Shown one piece after another: positions 16,779 through 23,588 of a DNA stretch of 64,000 nt. Numbering within the stretch: position 1 is the stretch's first letter; every line of letters begins with the position of its first letter. This stretch comes from Syntrophomonas sp. DTU019. Lineage in GTDB: Bacteria; Bacillota; Syntrophomonadia; Syntrophomonadales; Syntrophomonadaceae. The stretch is from positions 558,001 to 622,000 of the forward strand of contig CAJYDM010000002.1 in assembly GCA_913757435.1 (NCBI GenBank). Reading direction: 5' to 3'. The notes beneath the pieces were generated by a model. It worked only from the letters and a program-made list of their open reading frames with translations, had not been told where the DNA came from and did no database searches. The translations under genes and the position numbers were made by a program.

Positions 16779-16881
16779 AGGCAAAATGTTTTGCAACAAT
16801 TGCAGAATCATTCAGGCGGGCAGATAGAGCCGTCTGCCCCTACAACCCGGCCGGCCCCCGTTTTAAGGGGCGGGCTTTTTT
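16779..16881. repeat. Right copy of 103-bp direct repeat (IS target duplication)
   Basis: Exact copy of 14734-14836, directly abutting the right inverted repeat of the IS. Its hairpin plus T run (16848-16881) can stop transcription before the spoIIA promoter. The repeat ends 9 bp before a candidate 0A box, so the spoIIA control region was left undamaged. Confidence 0.95.
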
Positions 16882-16889
16882 GCTGCATT

Positions 16890-16953
16890 TGGCGAAACAA
16901 AGCCTTATTAGCTGGAATTTTGTGGAAGGAAAGCTGTCCCAGGTGTAGAATCA
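16890..16953 (+). promoter_or_regulatory. spoIIA operon promoter: 0A box and sigma-H promoter
   Basis: TGGCGAA at 16890-16896 fits the Spo0A box TGNCGAA. The sigma-H element is GAAGGAAAG (16925-16933), 11 bp, GTAGAATCA (16945-16953), fitting RnAGGAwww-N11/12-RnnGAATww almost perfectly. In B. subtilis spoIIA is transcribed by sigma-H RNA polymerase with Spo0A~P, so position and logic agree. Confidence 0.7.
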
Positions 16954-16988
16954 TCTGAATAGTACGCTTCTGTGAGGGGAGAAGGATA

Positions 16989-17321
16989 ATGAGCCTGGAA
17001 TTTAAAAAGATTCGCAGCACTCTGATTGTACGGGTCGCAGGCGAAATGGATATGCTCATCGCCGACAAAATGCGGACCGAGATCGACAGGAGAATAGATG
17101 ATAAATCCGTCAAGAATCTGGTGTTAAACCTGGAAAAGGTCACCTTTATCGACAGCTCTGGCCTGGGGGTGGTCATCGGGCGCTATAAGAGGATTACTGC
17201 CAAGCAAGGCCGAATGTTTATCGTGGGCGCCAGACCACAGGTGGAGAAAATACTGTTTTTTTCTGGGGTGAACCGCCTGGTGCCGATGTATAAGAATGAA
17301 CAAGAAGTGATTAATATCTAG
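16989..17321 (+). CDS. spoIIAA: Anti-sigma F factor antagonist SpoIIAA
   Basis: 110-aa STAS-domain protein. Unphosphorylated SpoIIAA binds SpoIIAB and frees sigma-F in the forespore; SpoIIAB phosphorylates it on a serine and SpoIIE removes the phosphate. The target serine lies in FIDSSGLGV (residues 53-61), with the STAS pattern LVLNLEKVTF before it. ATG start behind GGGGAGAAGG. First gene of spoIIAA-spoIIAB-sigF, under the sigma-H/0A control region just upstream. Confidence 0.97.
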   Translation: MSLEFKKIRSTLIVRVAGEMDMLIADKMRTEIDRRIDDKSVKNLVLNLEKVTFIDSSGLGVVIGRYKRITAKQGRMFIVGARPQVEKILFFSGVNRLVPMYKNEQEVINI

Positions 17322-17352
17322 GAGGTGGAGGCCGACGCAAGTCGGGAACACT

Positions 17353-17796
17353 ATGAATTTAAGGAATTATGTCAGGTTTGAATTCTTTAGCATCCCGGAG
17401 AACATTGCCTTTGCCAGGTCTTGTGTAGGGGCCTTTGCAGCGCAGTTAGACTGCACTCTGGAAGACATCGAAGAGATCAAACTGGTTGTATCTGAGGCGG
17501 TTTCAAACTGCATCATCCACGGTTATGAAAACAACCCGACGCAGATGATTACCGTGATGGTCAGTATCAACACCCACAGCGTGCTGGAAATAGTGGTGGA
17601 GGACCGGGGCAAAGGCATCGAGGACCTGGAACGGGCTATGCAAGCCGCTTATTCTAGTGATCCTAACCGAATGGGCTTGGGATTTACTTTCATGAAATCA
17701 TTCACCGACGACCTGCATGTGGATACTGCGCCCGGCCAGGGTACTACCGTACGCCTGCGGCGCTCATTTGTGAAGAACGAGGAAGCCCTGGCTTGA
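17353..17796 (+). CDS. spoIIAB: Anti-sigma F factor and serine kinase SpoIIAB
   Basis: 147-aa GHKL-fold ATPase/kinase that holds sigma-F inactive and phosphorylates SpoIIAA. Visible ATP-site motifs: SEAVSNCIIHGYENN (N box), VVEDRGKGIED (G1) and MGLGFTFMKSF (G2). The C-terminal beta strands end GTTVRLRRSF. The strongest Shine-Dalgarno (AGGAGGTGG) is about 20 bp from the ATG, so initiation may rely on coupling or on a weaker GGGAA. Adjacent to sigF with a 10-bp gap. Confidence 0.96.
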   Translation: MNLRNYVRFEFFSIPENIAFARSCVGAFAAQLDCTLEDIEEIKLVVSEAVSNCIIHGYENNPTQMITVMVSINTHSVLEIVVEDRGKGIEDLERAMQAAYSSDPNRMGLGFTFMKSFTDDLHVDTAPGQGTTVRLRRSFVKNEEALA

Positions 17797-17806
17797 GGAG
17801 TTGATA

Positions 17807-18541
17807 ATGGTGTCCACTTTTGATAATTACAAGGAAACCGAAGAACTGCTGCTCAAGGTGCAGGCCGGGGACAACAGTGCGCGTGCCAGGGTATACGAGG
17901 CCAACATCGGTTTGGTATACATGGTCATGGAACGTTTTAAGAACACCTCTTATGATTATGAAGACCTGTTCCAGGTGGGTTCTATCGGACTGCTCAAAGC
18001 CATTGACAAATTCGATTTCCAGTACGGGGTAAAGTTTTCCACCTATGCGGTGCCGATGATAATCGGTGAAATAAAGAAATTTCTCCGCGATGACGGCATT
18101 GTCAAAGTGCAGCGCGGCATTAAAGAAAATTACGGCCGGATACGCTGGGCTCAGGATAAACTCAGGGGAGAACTGGGACGGGAACCGAGCGTCAATGAGA
18201 TCGCCAGTGCTCTGGATATGATCAAGGAGGATGTAGTCACCACTATTGAGGCCTGTCAGGCACCAGCCTATATACATGATGCCCTCCCCGGGGATGACCG
18301 CGGCTCACCATCATTGCTGGACCGATTGGGAGATGAAGAAGGAAGTGTGCGTCTGCTGGAGCAGCTGGCCCTGCGCGAAGCCTTGAGCAAGTTGTCCTCC
18401 CGGGAGCGCGAGGTCATACTACGGCGCTTTTTCAAAGATGAGACCCAGTCGTCCATCGCCACCGACCTGGGCGTATCCCAGGTGCAGGTATCACGTATAG
18501 AGAAGATGGCTATCAACAAATTGAAGGAGATGCTGGGATAG
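17807..18541 (+). CDS. sigF: RNA polymerase sigma-F factor
   Basis: 244-aa sigma-70-family factor that starts forespore-specific transcription. Start at ATG 17807 behind GAGGAG. Region 2 has NIGLVYMVMERF, YDYEDLFQVGSIGLLKAIDK and VKFSTYAVPMIIGEIKKFLR. Region 3 has REPSVNEIA. Region 4 has LSSREREVILRRFF and QSSIATDLGVSQVQVSRIEK. Last gene of the spoIIA operon; a hairpin follows. Length and context identify sigma-F rather than sigma-G. Confidence 0.97.
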   Translation: MVSTFDNYKETEELLLKVQAGDNSARARVYEANIGLVYMVMERFKNTSYDYEDLFQVGSIGLLKAIDKFDFQYGVKFSTYAVPMIIGEIKKFLRDDGIVKVQRGIKENYGRIRWAQDKLRGELGREPSVNEIASALDMIKEDVVTTIEACQAPAYIHDALPGDDRGSPSLLDRLGDEEGSVRLLEQLALREALSKLSSREREVILRRFFKDETQSSIATDLGVSQVQVSRIEKMAINKLKEMLG

Positions 18542-18558
18542 ATTAGAACTAGCTATAA

Positions 18559-18604
18559 GGGGCGTTGCACTGATGCGTAATTTGCGTCAGGCGACGCTCC
18601 TTTG
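18559..18604 (+). terminator. Hairpin terminator after sigF
   Basis: A long stem, GGGGCGTTGC with GCGACGCTCC (one G-U pair and one A/G mismatch), extends inward through CTGATGC/GCGTCAG. The T run is short (TTTG), so efficiency is uncertain. Confidence 0.6.
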
Positions 18605-18613
18605 TATTGCCTA

Positions 18614-18644
18614 AGAATAAATGCGGCTTATTATCAGCACAATA
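18614..18644 (+). promoter_or_regulatory. Sigma-G-like promoter of the dodecin gene
   Basis: AGAATA (18614-18619), 18 bp, CACAATA (18638-18644), against sigma-G GnATA-N17/18-CAwAmTA: one mismatch in the -10 element. It lies 32 bp before the start codon. Confidence 0.35.
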
Positions 18645-18675
18645 AAATGAAACCTAAATAAAAGGAGGTCATATT

Positions 18676-18870
18676 TTGCAGGTGAGAGTAGCAGAATTCG
18701 TCGGTGAATCTGATCAAAGCTGGCAGCACGCTGTAGAACAGGCAGTTACGGAAGCATCTAAGAAGTTTCAGCGCATTTCCGGGGTGGAAGTTATCAATTG
18801 GACCGCCTCCTGTCAAGGCGACCGCATTGTTGAATACAAAGCGGATGTGAAAATTGCTTATACTGAATAA
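18676..18870 (+). CDS. Dodecin family flavin-binding protein
   Basis: 64 aa, TTG start behind AAAGGAGG. Dodecins form hollow 12-mers that bind flavins and store or buffer them. The family pattern is plain: SDQSWQHAVEQAVTEASK, then VEVINWTASCQGDRIVEYKA and a final VKIAYTE strand. The tryptophan in NW is where the flavin-stacking Trp sits in several dodecins. Placed between sigF and spoVAC, flanked by terminators on both sides, so it is its own unit. A spore role is a guess from position and a sigma-G-like upstream element. Confidence 0.88.
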   Translation: MQVRVAEFVGESDQSWQHAVEQAVTEASKKFQRISGVEVINWTASCQGDRIVEYKADVKIAYTE

Positions 18871-18889
18871 CGTATAATAGACCATCCCA

Positions 18890-18928
18890 GGCCTGGAATG
18901 ACACCAGATGTTGATTCCAGGCCCTTTC
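18890..18928 (+). terminator. Hairpin between the dodecin gene and spoVAC
   Basis: GGCCTGGAAT (18890-18899) pairs perfectly with ATTCCAGGCC (18914-18923) over a 14-nt loop, followed by CTTTCT. The weak T tract lowers confidence in termination. Confidence 0.6.
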
Positions 18929-18931
18929 TAA

Positions 18932-18962
18932 TGAATAAAAACCGCCTCTTATGGGCAAAATA
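18932..18962 (+). promoter_or_regulatory. Sigma-G promoter of the spoVA operon
   Basis: TGAATA (18932-18937), 18 bp, CAAAATA (18956-18962) fits the sigma-G consensus (TGmATA, CAwAmTA). The start would be near 18969, just before the RBS AAGGGGGG. spoVA is sigma-G dependent in B. subtilis. Confidence 0.6.
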
Positions 18963-18984
18963 TGGTTTGCAAGGGGGGAAACTG

Positions 18985-19449
18985 ATGCAGACACCAGACC
19001 AAAAATTGAAAGAACTCGACAGGCAGGAGTACGAAGAACTGGCCAGCCAGATCAGGCCCAAGCCCAAATGGGCTGCAAACTTGCTGTGGGCTTTTGTGGT
19101 AGGAGGCTTGATCTGTACTCTGGGCCAGTGGATGGTAAACTTCATGGTCAGCCGGGGGGTTAGCCTGGCGGACGCCAGTTCATCAGCGTCTTGCATTCTC
19201 ATCTTCCTTGCCGCAATGGCTACCGGACTCGGTTATTACAATCAACTCGGTCAGCGGGCCGGGGCCGGCTCAATCGTGCCTATCACCGGATTTGCCAATG
19301 CCATCGTGGCCTCAGCCCTTGAATTTAAACGGGAGGGCTATATCTTCGGAGTCGGTGCCAGGATATTCAGTGTGGCCGGCCCCACTCTGGTATTCGGATT
19401 CGTGGTGGCGGTCTTGGTAGGACTGATAAAAGTATTTTTAACTTCTTAA
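18985..19449 (+). CDS. spoVAC: Stage V sporulation protein AC
   Basis: 154-aa membrane protein, part of the SpoVA channel that moves dipicolinic acid and Ca2+ into the forespore and out on germination; B. subtilis SpoVAC behaves as a mechanosensitive channel. Start at ATG 18985 with AAGGGGGG upstream; a longer frame has no RBS. Hydrophobic segments include LLWAFVVGGLICTLGQW and ARIFSVAGPTLVFGFVVAVL, plus the family loop GYYNQLGQRAGAGSIVPITG. First gene of spoVAC-AD-AE-AEa. Confidence 0.96.
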   Translation: MQTPDQKLKELDRQEYEELASQIRPKPKWAANLLWAFVVGGLICTLGQWMVNFMVSRGVSLADASSSASCILIFLAAMATGLGYYNQLGQRAGAGSIVPITGFANAIVASALEFKREGYIFGVGARIFSVAGPTLVFGFVVAVLVGLIKVFLTS

Positions 19450-19467
19450 ATTCGGGGAGATGTGTGT

Positions 19468-20478
19468 ATGCCGGGAAGAAAGAAACGCGGCCAGCAAACC
19501 GTGGTTTTTGAAAACCCTCCAACCATAACCGCCTGGGCCTCAGTTGTTGGGCCAAAAGAAGGCGCCGGGCCATGGGGGGCAGAATTCGACGTGGTCATGG
19601 ATGACTATATCTTCGGCGAGAAGACCTGGGAAATCGCCGAATATAAAATGCTCCGCGGCACTATTGAAAGAGCCCTGGAAAAACGCAACTTCCGTCCTGA
19701 GGACGCTGAATTGCTCTTGGCCGGAGACCTCCTCAATCAGATCGTGGCTTCCAATTTCGCCGCCCGAGACCTGGAAATACCTTTTTTGGGCCTTTACGGG
19801 GCTTGCTCCACCATGTCCGAGGGTCTTACGGTTGGGGCCATGCTGATGGATGGGGGCTATTTTGATCGCATAGTGGCAGCAGCCTCCAGCCACCATTATA
19901 CAGCCGAGCGGCAGTATCGTTTTCCCACTGAGCAAGGGGTGCAAAAGTCCCAGACGGCTCAGTGGACTGCCACCGCCGCCGGGGCGGTATTGCTGGAATC
20001 GCGGGGCAGCGGGCCATATATAAAAGCGGCCACGGTAGGCAAAGTCATCGATATGGGTCAAACCGATATGGCCGATATGGGCAGTGCCATGGCAGGTGCC
20101 GCAGTACACACCATTAAAACCCATCTGGACGATCTGAATCTGCCGGGAAATTACTATGATTTGATCGTCACCGGTGACCTGGGCAAGGTCGGTTCGGCTA
20201 TTGCCAGCCAGCTTTTTGTGCGTGACGGCATAGTCAACCCGAATTATAGCGATTGCGGAGTGCTTTTGTATGACCAGAGCCAGGCAGTGGGCTCGGGGGG
20301 CAGCGGTTGTGGATGTTCGGCTTGTATGCTGTGCGGCCCCCTGTTGAAGAAGATGCAGAACGGAGAGTTGCAAAAACTCTTATTGGTTTCCACCGGAGCT
20401 TTGATGAGTCCGATAATCTCGTTCCAGGGTGAATCCATCCCCAGCATCGCCCATGCGGTGGCCATAGAAATGTACTAG
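19468..20478 (+). CDS. spoVAD: Stage V sporulation protein AD
   Basis: 336-aa thiolase-fold protein that binds dipicolinic acid on the spore inner membrane. Start at ATG 19468, 7 bp after GGGGAGA (GTG 19462 is also in frame). Recognisable family segments: TVVFENPPTITAWASVVGPK at the N-terminus, FLGLYGACSTMSEGL, SSHHYTAERQYRFPTEQG and YDLIVTGDLGKVGS. A Cys-rich loop, GSGCGCSACMLCG, lies near residue 280. Thiolase catalytic chemistry is not expected. 18-bp gap to spoVAC. Confidence 0.97.
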   Translation: MPGRKKRGQQTVVFENPPTITAWASVVGPKEGAGPWGAEFDVVMDDYIFGEKTWEIAEYKMLRGTIERALEKRNFRPEDAELLLAGDLLNQIVASNFAARDLEIPFLGLYGACSTMSEGLTVGAMLMDGGYFDRIVAAASSHHYTAERQYRFPTEQGVQKSQTAQWTATAAGAVLLESRGSGPYIKAATVGKVIDMGQTDMADMGSAMAGAAVHTIKTHLDDLNLPGNYYDLIVTGDLGKVGSAIASQLFVRDGIVNPNYSDCGVLLYDQSQAVGSGGSGCGCSACMLCGPLLKKMQNGELQKLLLVSTGALMSPIISFQGESIPSIAHAVAIEMY

Positions 20479-20497
20479 AAATGTAGGAGGCAATCAC

Positions 20498-20863
20498 ATG
20501 GTTCCTTTATATATGGCTTTTTTGGTAGGTGGCTCGTTATGCCTGATCGGGCAGATAATAATGGATGCGACCAAAGCCAATGTTACTCCAGGGCATATTT
20601 TGGTGGGATACATAACTTCAGGTGCCATTTTAAGCGGCTTGGGAATCTATCAGTCCCTGGTCAACCTGGGCGGGGCGGGAGCCACCGTGCCTCTGTCAGG
20701 CTTCGGCCACTTGTTGGTGCAGGGCACACTTAAAGCGGTCGAACAGAGGGGCCTTCTGGGGGCTTTTAGCGGTGGGGTGGAGGCTGCTGCGGCAGGGATA
20801 ACCGCAGCCATTGTGTTCGGTTACCTGGTGGCGGTGGTTTTTAATCCCAAGGTAAAGGAATGA
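20498..20863 (+). CDS. spoVAE: Stage V sporulation protein AE (AEb type)
   Basis: 121-aa membrane protein paralogous to SpoVAC and part of the SpoVA channel. Hydrophobic segments: AFLVGGSLCLIGQIIMD, HILVGYITSGAILSGLGIY, and GITAAIVFGYLVAVVF. The shared loop LVNLGGAGATVPLSGFGH matches the SpoVAC loop. RBS TAGGAGG. Overlaps the next gene by ATGA. Confidence 0.95.
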   Translation: MVPLYMAFLVGGSLCLIGQIIMDATKANVTPGHILVGYITSGAILSGLGIYQSLVNLGGAGATVPLSGFGHLLVQGTLKAVEQRGLLGAFSGGVEAAAAGITAAIVFGYLVAVVFNPKVKE

Positions 20864-21474
20864 ACACCGAACCCCTGCCGGTGATTATCGTGACTGATGG
20901 AGATGCTGCAGCGCAGGCTGCCCTTGAAACCGCCTGCTATGATCTGGATTTGTTCTTTCTTAGGTTGAATTCTATAAACTCCATCCCGTTAAACGGCCCT
21001 GAAACGGTGCGCCAAATTCTACAAGCCCCCAAGGCGCCGGTAGTAATCGCTGTGGATGATTGCGGTCAGCCTGGGGTAGGGCCTGGGGAAGAAGTCATGG
21101 AATGCCTCTTGCGTGAGCCGCGCATTAAGGTGTTGGGGGTGGTGGCGGTAGCCTCCAATACCAGGGTCAAGGGGATTCCGGTAGAATGCTCGGTAACTGC
21201 ACAGGGACGGGTAGTGAAGGCTCCGGTAGATAAAACTGGAGAACGCCGGTCTGCAGCGTTTTTTCAGCAGGGGGACACTTTAGAGATCATGCACAAACAT
21301 CCTGACGTAATGGTCATCGGCTGCGGTGACCTGGGCAAGATGAATGGCTGCGATGATAAGAGTCAGGGGGCCAGCATAACCAGTCGCTGTCTGCAGGAGA
21401 TAATCGACCGCTCCAGGCACAAGCCCCAGCAACACCCGCAGACCGGCGCGCCATTGAACAAACAGGGAGGATAA
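20860..21474 (+). CDS. spoVAEA: Stage V sporulation protein AE (AEa type)
   Basis: 204-aa soluble protein; SpoVAEa is a small hydrophilic member of the spoVA operon reported to be needed for normal germination. Begins PVIIVTDGDAAAQAALETA and contains VVIAVDDCGQPGVGPGEEV and DVMVIGCGDLGKMNG, all typical. No membrane segment. Translationally coupled to spoVAE by a 4-bp overlap. Last spo gene of this operon; the activase-like cassette follows after 7 bp and is probably in the same transcript. Confidence 0.93.
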   Translation: MNTEPLPVIIVTDGDAAAQAALETACYDLDLFFLRLNSINSIPLNGPETVRQILQAPKAPVVIAVDDCGQPGVGPGEEVMECLLREPRIKVLGVVAVASNTRVKGIPVECSVTAQGRVVKAPVDKTGERRSAAFFQQGDTLEIMHKHPDVMVIGCGDLGKMNGCDDKSQGASITSRCLQEIIDRSRHKPQQHPQTGAPLNKQGG

Positions 21475-21481
21475 ATAATCA

Positions 21482-22498
21482 ATGACACGAGTAGGAATAC
21501 CACAGGGACTGTTTTATTTCTATCACTATCCCCTGTGGAAAACCTTTTTTAGTGATCTGGGAGCGGAAGTAATCACCTCCGGCCCAACCAGCAGGCAGAC
21601 CATAGATGTGGGTATCGACCATGCGGTTGACGAATGCTGTTTGCCTATCAAGGTCTATTTCGGACATGTATACCAAATGATGCAACAGCAGCCCGACTAT
21701 ATCCTGGTGCCTCGTTTGATCAGCACTGAGCACAGGAGCTATATCTGTCCTAAGTTCATGGGTATACCGGATATGATCCGGGCTACTATGCCCGACTGCC
21801 CTCCGCTGATCGATATTACCATTGACTGCAGCCGCGAGACCCGACAGTTGTGGAGGGATATCTATCAGCTGGGGACTCTGTTCAAGGCCAGCCGCAAAAG
21901 TACCAAAGCTGCCTATGAACACGGATTACAGGAGATGAGAAGTCTGCGCGTTCTGGTCCGGCAGGGCTATACACCCGGTGAGGCTATGCAGCTGTGGGAA
22001 AATAACGGTGAAGGCCAGACTTTGGATAATAATAGTGATATTTGCGTAGGTGTACTGGGACACGGTTATTCCCTCTATGATCCTGCCATCAGCCTGAACC
22101 TGATTCAACGGCTGCGCGACCTGGGGTGCAAAGTGGTTTTGTTGGAATCCTGTTCCCGCGACCTTGTGGAACAGGAAGCCGCACGTCTGCCCAAAAAAGT
22201 GTTTTGGACTCTGGGGCGGAAGATGCTGGGTTCAGCTCTGGTGATGGACCAGAGTGAGGACATAGACGGTATAGTGTATTTGGCCTGTTTTGGCTGTGGA
22301 CCGGATTCCATGGTAGGTGACATAGTGTCCCGCAAGGTTAATCACAAACCATTTATGCTGGTCACCATCGACGAGCATAGCGGCGAAGGCGGGCTGCTTA
22401 CCAGATTAGAGGCCTTCTGCGATATGTTGAGAAGAAAGCAGGTGCGCGAGCTTGAGAGTAACATTCCCGCATATGGGTTTTATGCACATTCCCATTAA
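21482..22498 (+). CDS. Acyl-CoA dehydratase activase-related protein (DUF2229-like)
   Basis: 338 aa. Begins RVGIPQGLFYFYHYPLWKTF and contains VDECCLPIKVYFGHV and IVYLACFGCGPDSMVGD, signatures of the DUF2229/HgdB-like proteins related to 2-hydroxyacyl-CoA dehydratase subunits. Several conserved cysteines could hold an Fe-S cluster. In many anaerobes this domain, its partner and the activator ATPase are fused in one protein of about 1400 aa; here they are three overlapping genes. No dehydratase HgdA/HgdB pair is in the window, so the substrate is unknown. Lies 7 bp after spoVAEa. Confidence 0.8.
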   Translation: MTRVGIPQGLFYFYHYPLWKTFFSDLGAEVITSGPTSRQTIDVGIDHAVDECCLPIKVYFGHVYQMMQQQPDYILVPRLISTEHRSYICPKFMGIPDMIRATMPDCPPLIDITIDCSRETRQLWRDIYQLGTLFKASRKSTKAAYEHGLQEMRSLRVLVRQGYTPGEAMQLWENNGEGQTLDNNSDICVGVLGHGYSLYDPAISLNLIQRLRDLGCKVVLLESCSRDLVEQEAARLPKKVFWTLGRKMLGSALVMDQSEDIDGIVYLACFGCGPDSMVGDIVSRKVNHKPFMLVTIDEHSGEGGLLTRLEAFCDMLRRKQVRELESNIPAYGFYAHSH

Positions 22499-23588
22499 GT
22501 CTCTATTGGAGGGTCTGCATCGCGAGGTGGTAGTCCCGCCTCCCATAACTCAGCATACCCTGGCCCTGGGCATTAAATATGCCCCGGAATCTGCCTGCCT
22601 GCCACTGAAAATCGGCCTGGGCAATTACATTGAGGCCTTGGAGGCCGGGGCGGATACCATTCTAATGGCTGGTGGATGGGGACCATGCCGTTTCGGATTA
22701 TACGCTCAGGTGCAGAGAGATATATTGCAGGAATTGGGCTACGATTTTCAAATGGTTATTCTGGAGGCTCCGGACTCCAAGATATCTCAACTATTCGATC
22801 AGCTCAAACGCCTGGGGGAAAAGGTGTCTTTTTTCGAGGCGGTTCAAGCCATCCGTTTTGCCTGGTATAAAACTGCGGCTATTGAAAAAGCGGAAGAACG
22901 CTATCTTTTTACTTTGCCTCGAACCATTGATAAAGACAGAGCGGAACAACTGTGGGATCAAGTGTTATTAGGTATCGATCAGGCCAAAAGCCGAAAAGCC
23001 GTTGACGAAATCCTGAACCAGGCTTTACAGGCTTGGGATGGACTGCCGCTGCACCATGAACCGGTTTTGCGCATCGGCCTGGTGGGAGAAGTGTATACTG
23101 TTTTAGAACCTTTCTCCAATCAGAACATAGCCCGCAATCTGGGCAGGCTCAATGCCGAGGTGAGCAACTCCATTCAACTTACTGAGTGGCTTAATGACAA
23201 CCTTTTCAAGGGTCATCTGATCAAATCGCGCACCCCCCATATAAACAACTGTGCCAGACCGTATTTGCCTTGCAGTGTTGGCGGACACGGGCGTGAAACT
23301 GTAGGCACGACGGTGAATTTCGCTCATCAGGGCTATGACGGAGTTGTTCAGGTGGGACCTTTGACCTGCATGCCGGAAATAGTAGCGCAGACCATCTTGA
23401 TACGGGTGGCCAAAGAGGAGCAAATTCCCTGTATGACCCTGTATTTCGATGAGCACTCCGGGAATGCCGGGATACAGACCCGGTTGGAGGCTTTTACCGA
23501 CATGCTGCGGCGCCGTAAGGCGCTGCAGACCGAAAACAGTGATTTCCAACAAGGAGGAACTTGTAGTGCAGTACTTTCTAGGGGTTGA
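22452..23588 (+). CDS. Second acyl-CoA dehydratase-like (DUF2229-type) protein
   Basis: 378 aa, TTG start, overlapping the previous gene by 47 bp. The product begins RVTFPHMGFMHIPIKSLLEG, as homologues do, and includes YAPESACLPLKIGLGNYIEA, AGADTILMAGGWGPCRFGLY and LPCSVGGHGRETVG. Conserved Cys residues suggest an Fe-S cluster. Probably forms a complex with the product before it and is served by the ATPase encoded next. Function not known. Confidence 0.8.
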   Translation: MRVTFPHMGFMHIPIKSLLEGLHREVVVPPPITQHTLALGIKYAPESACLPLKIGLGNYIEALEAGADTILMAGGWGPCRFGLYAQVQRDILQELGYDFQMVILEAPDSKISQLFDQLKRLGEKVSFFEAVQAIRFAWYKTAAIEKAEERYLFTLPRTIDKDRAEQLWDQVLLGIDQAKSRKAVDEILNQALQAWDGLPLHHEPVLRIGLVGEVYTVLEPFSNQNIARNLGRLNAEVSNSIQLTEWLNDNLFKGHLIKSRTPHINNCARPYLPCSVGGHGRETVGTTVNFAHQGYDGVVQVGPLTCMPEIVAQTILIRVAKEEQIPCMTLYFDEHSGNAGIQTRLEAFTDMLRRRKALQTENSDFQQGGTCSAVLSRG

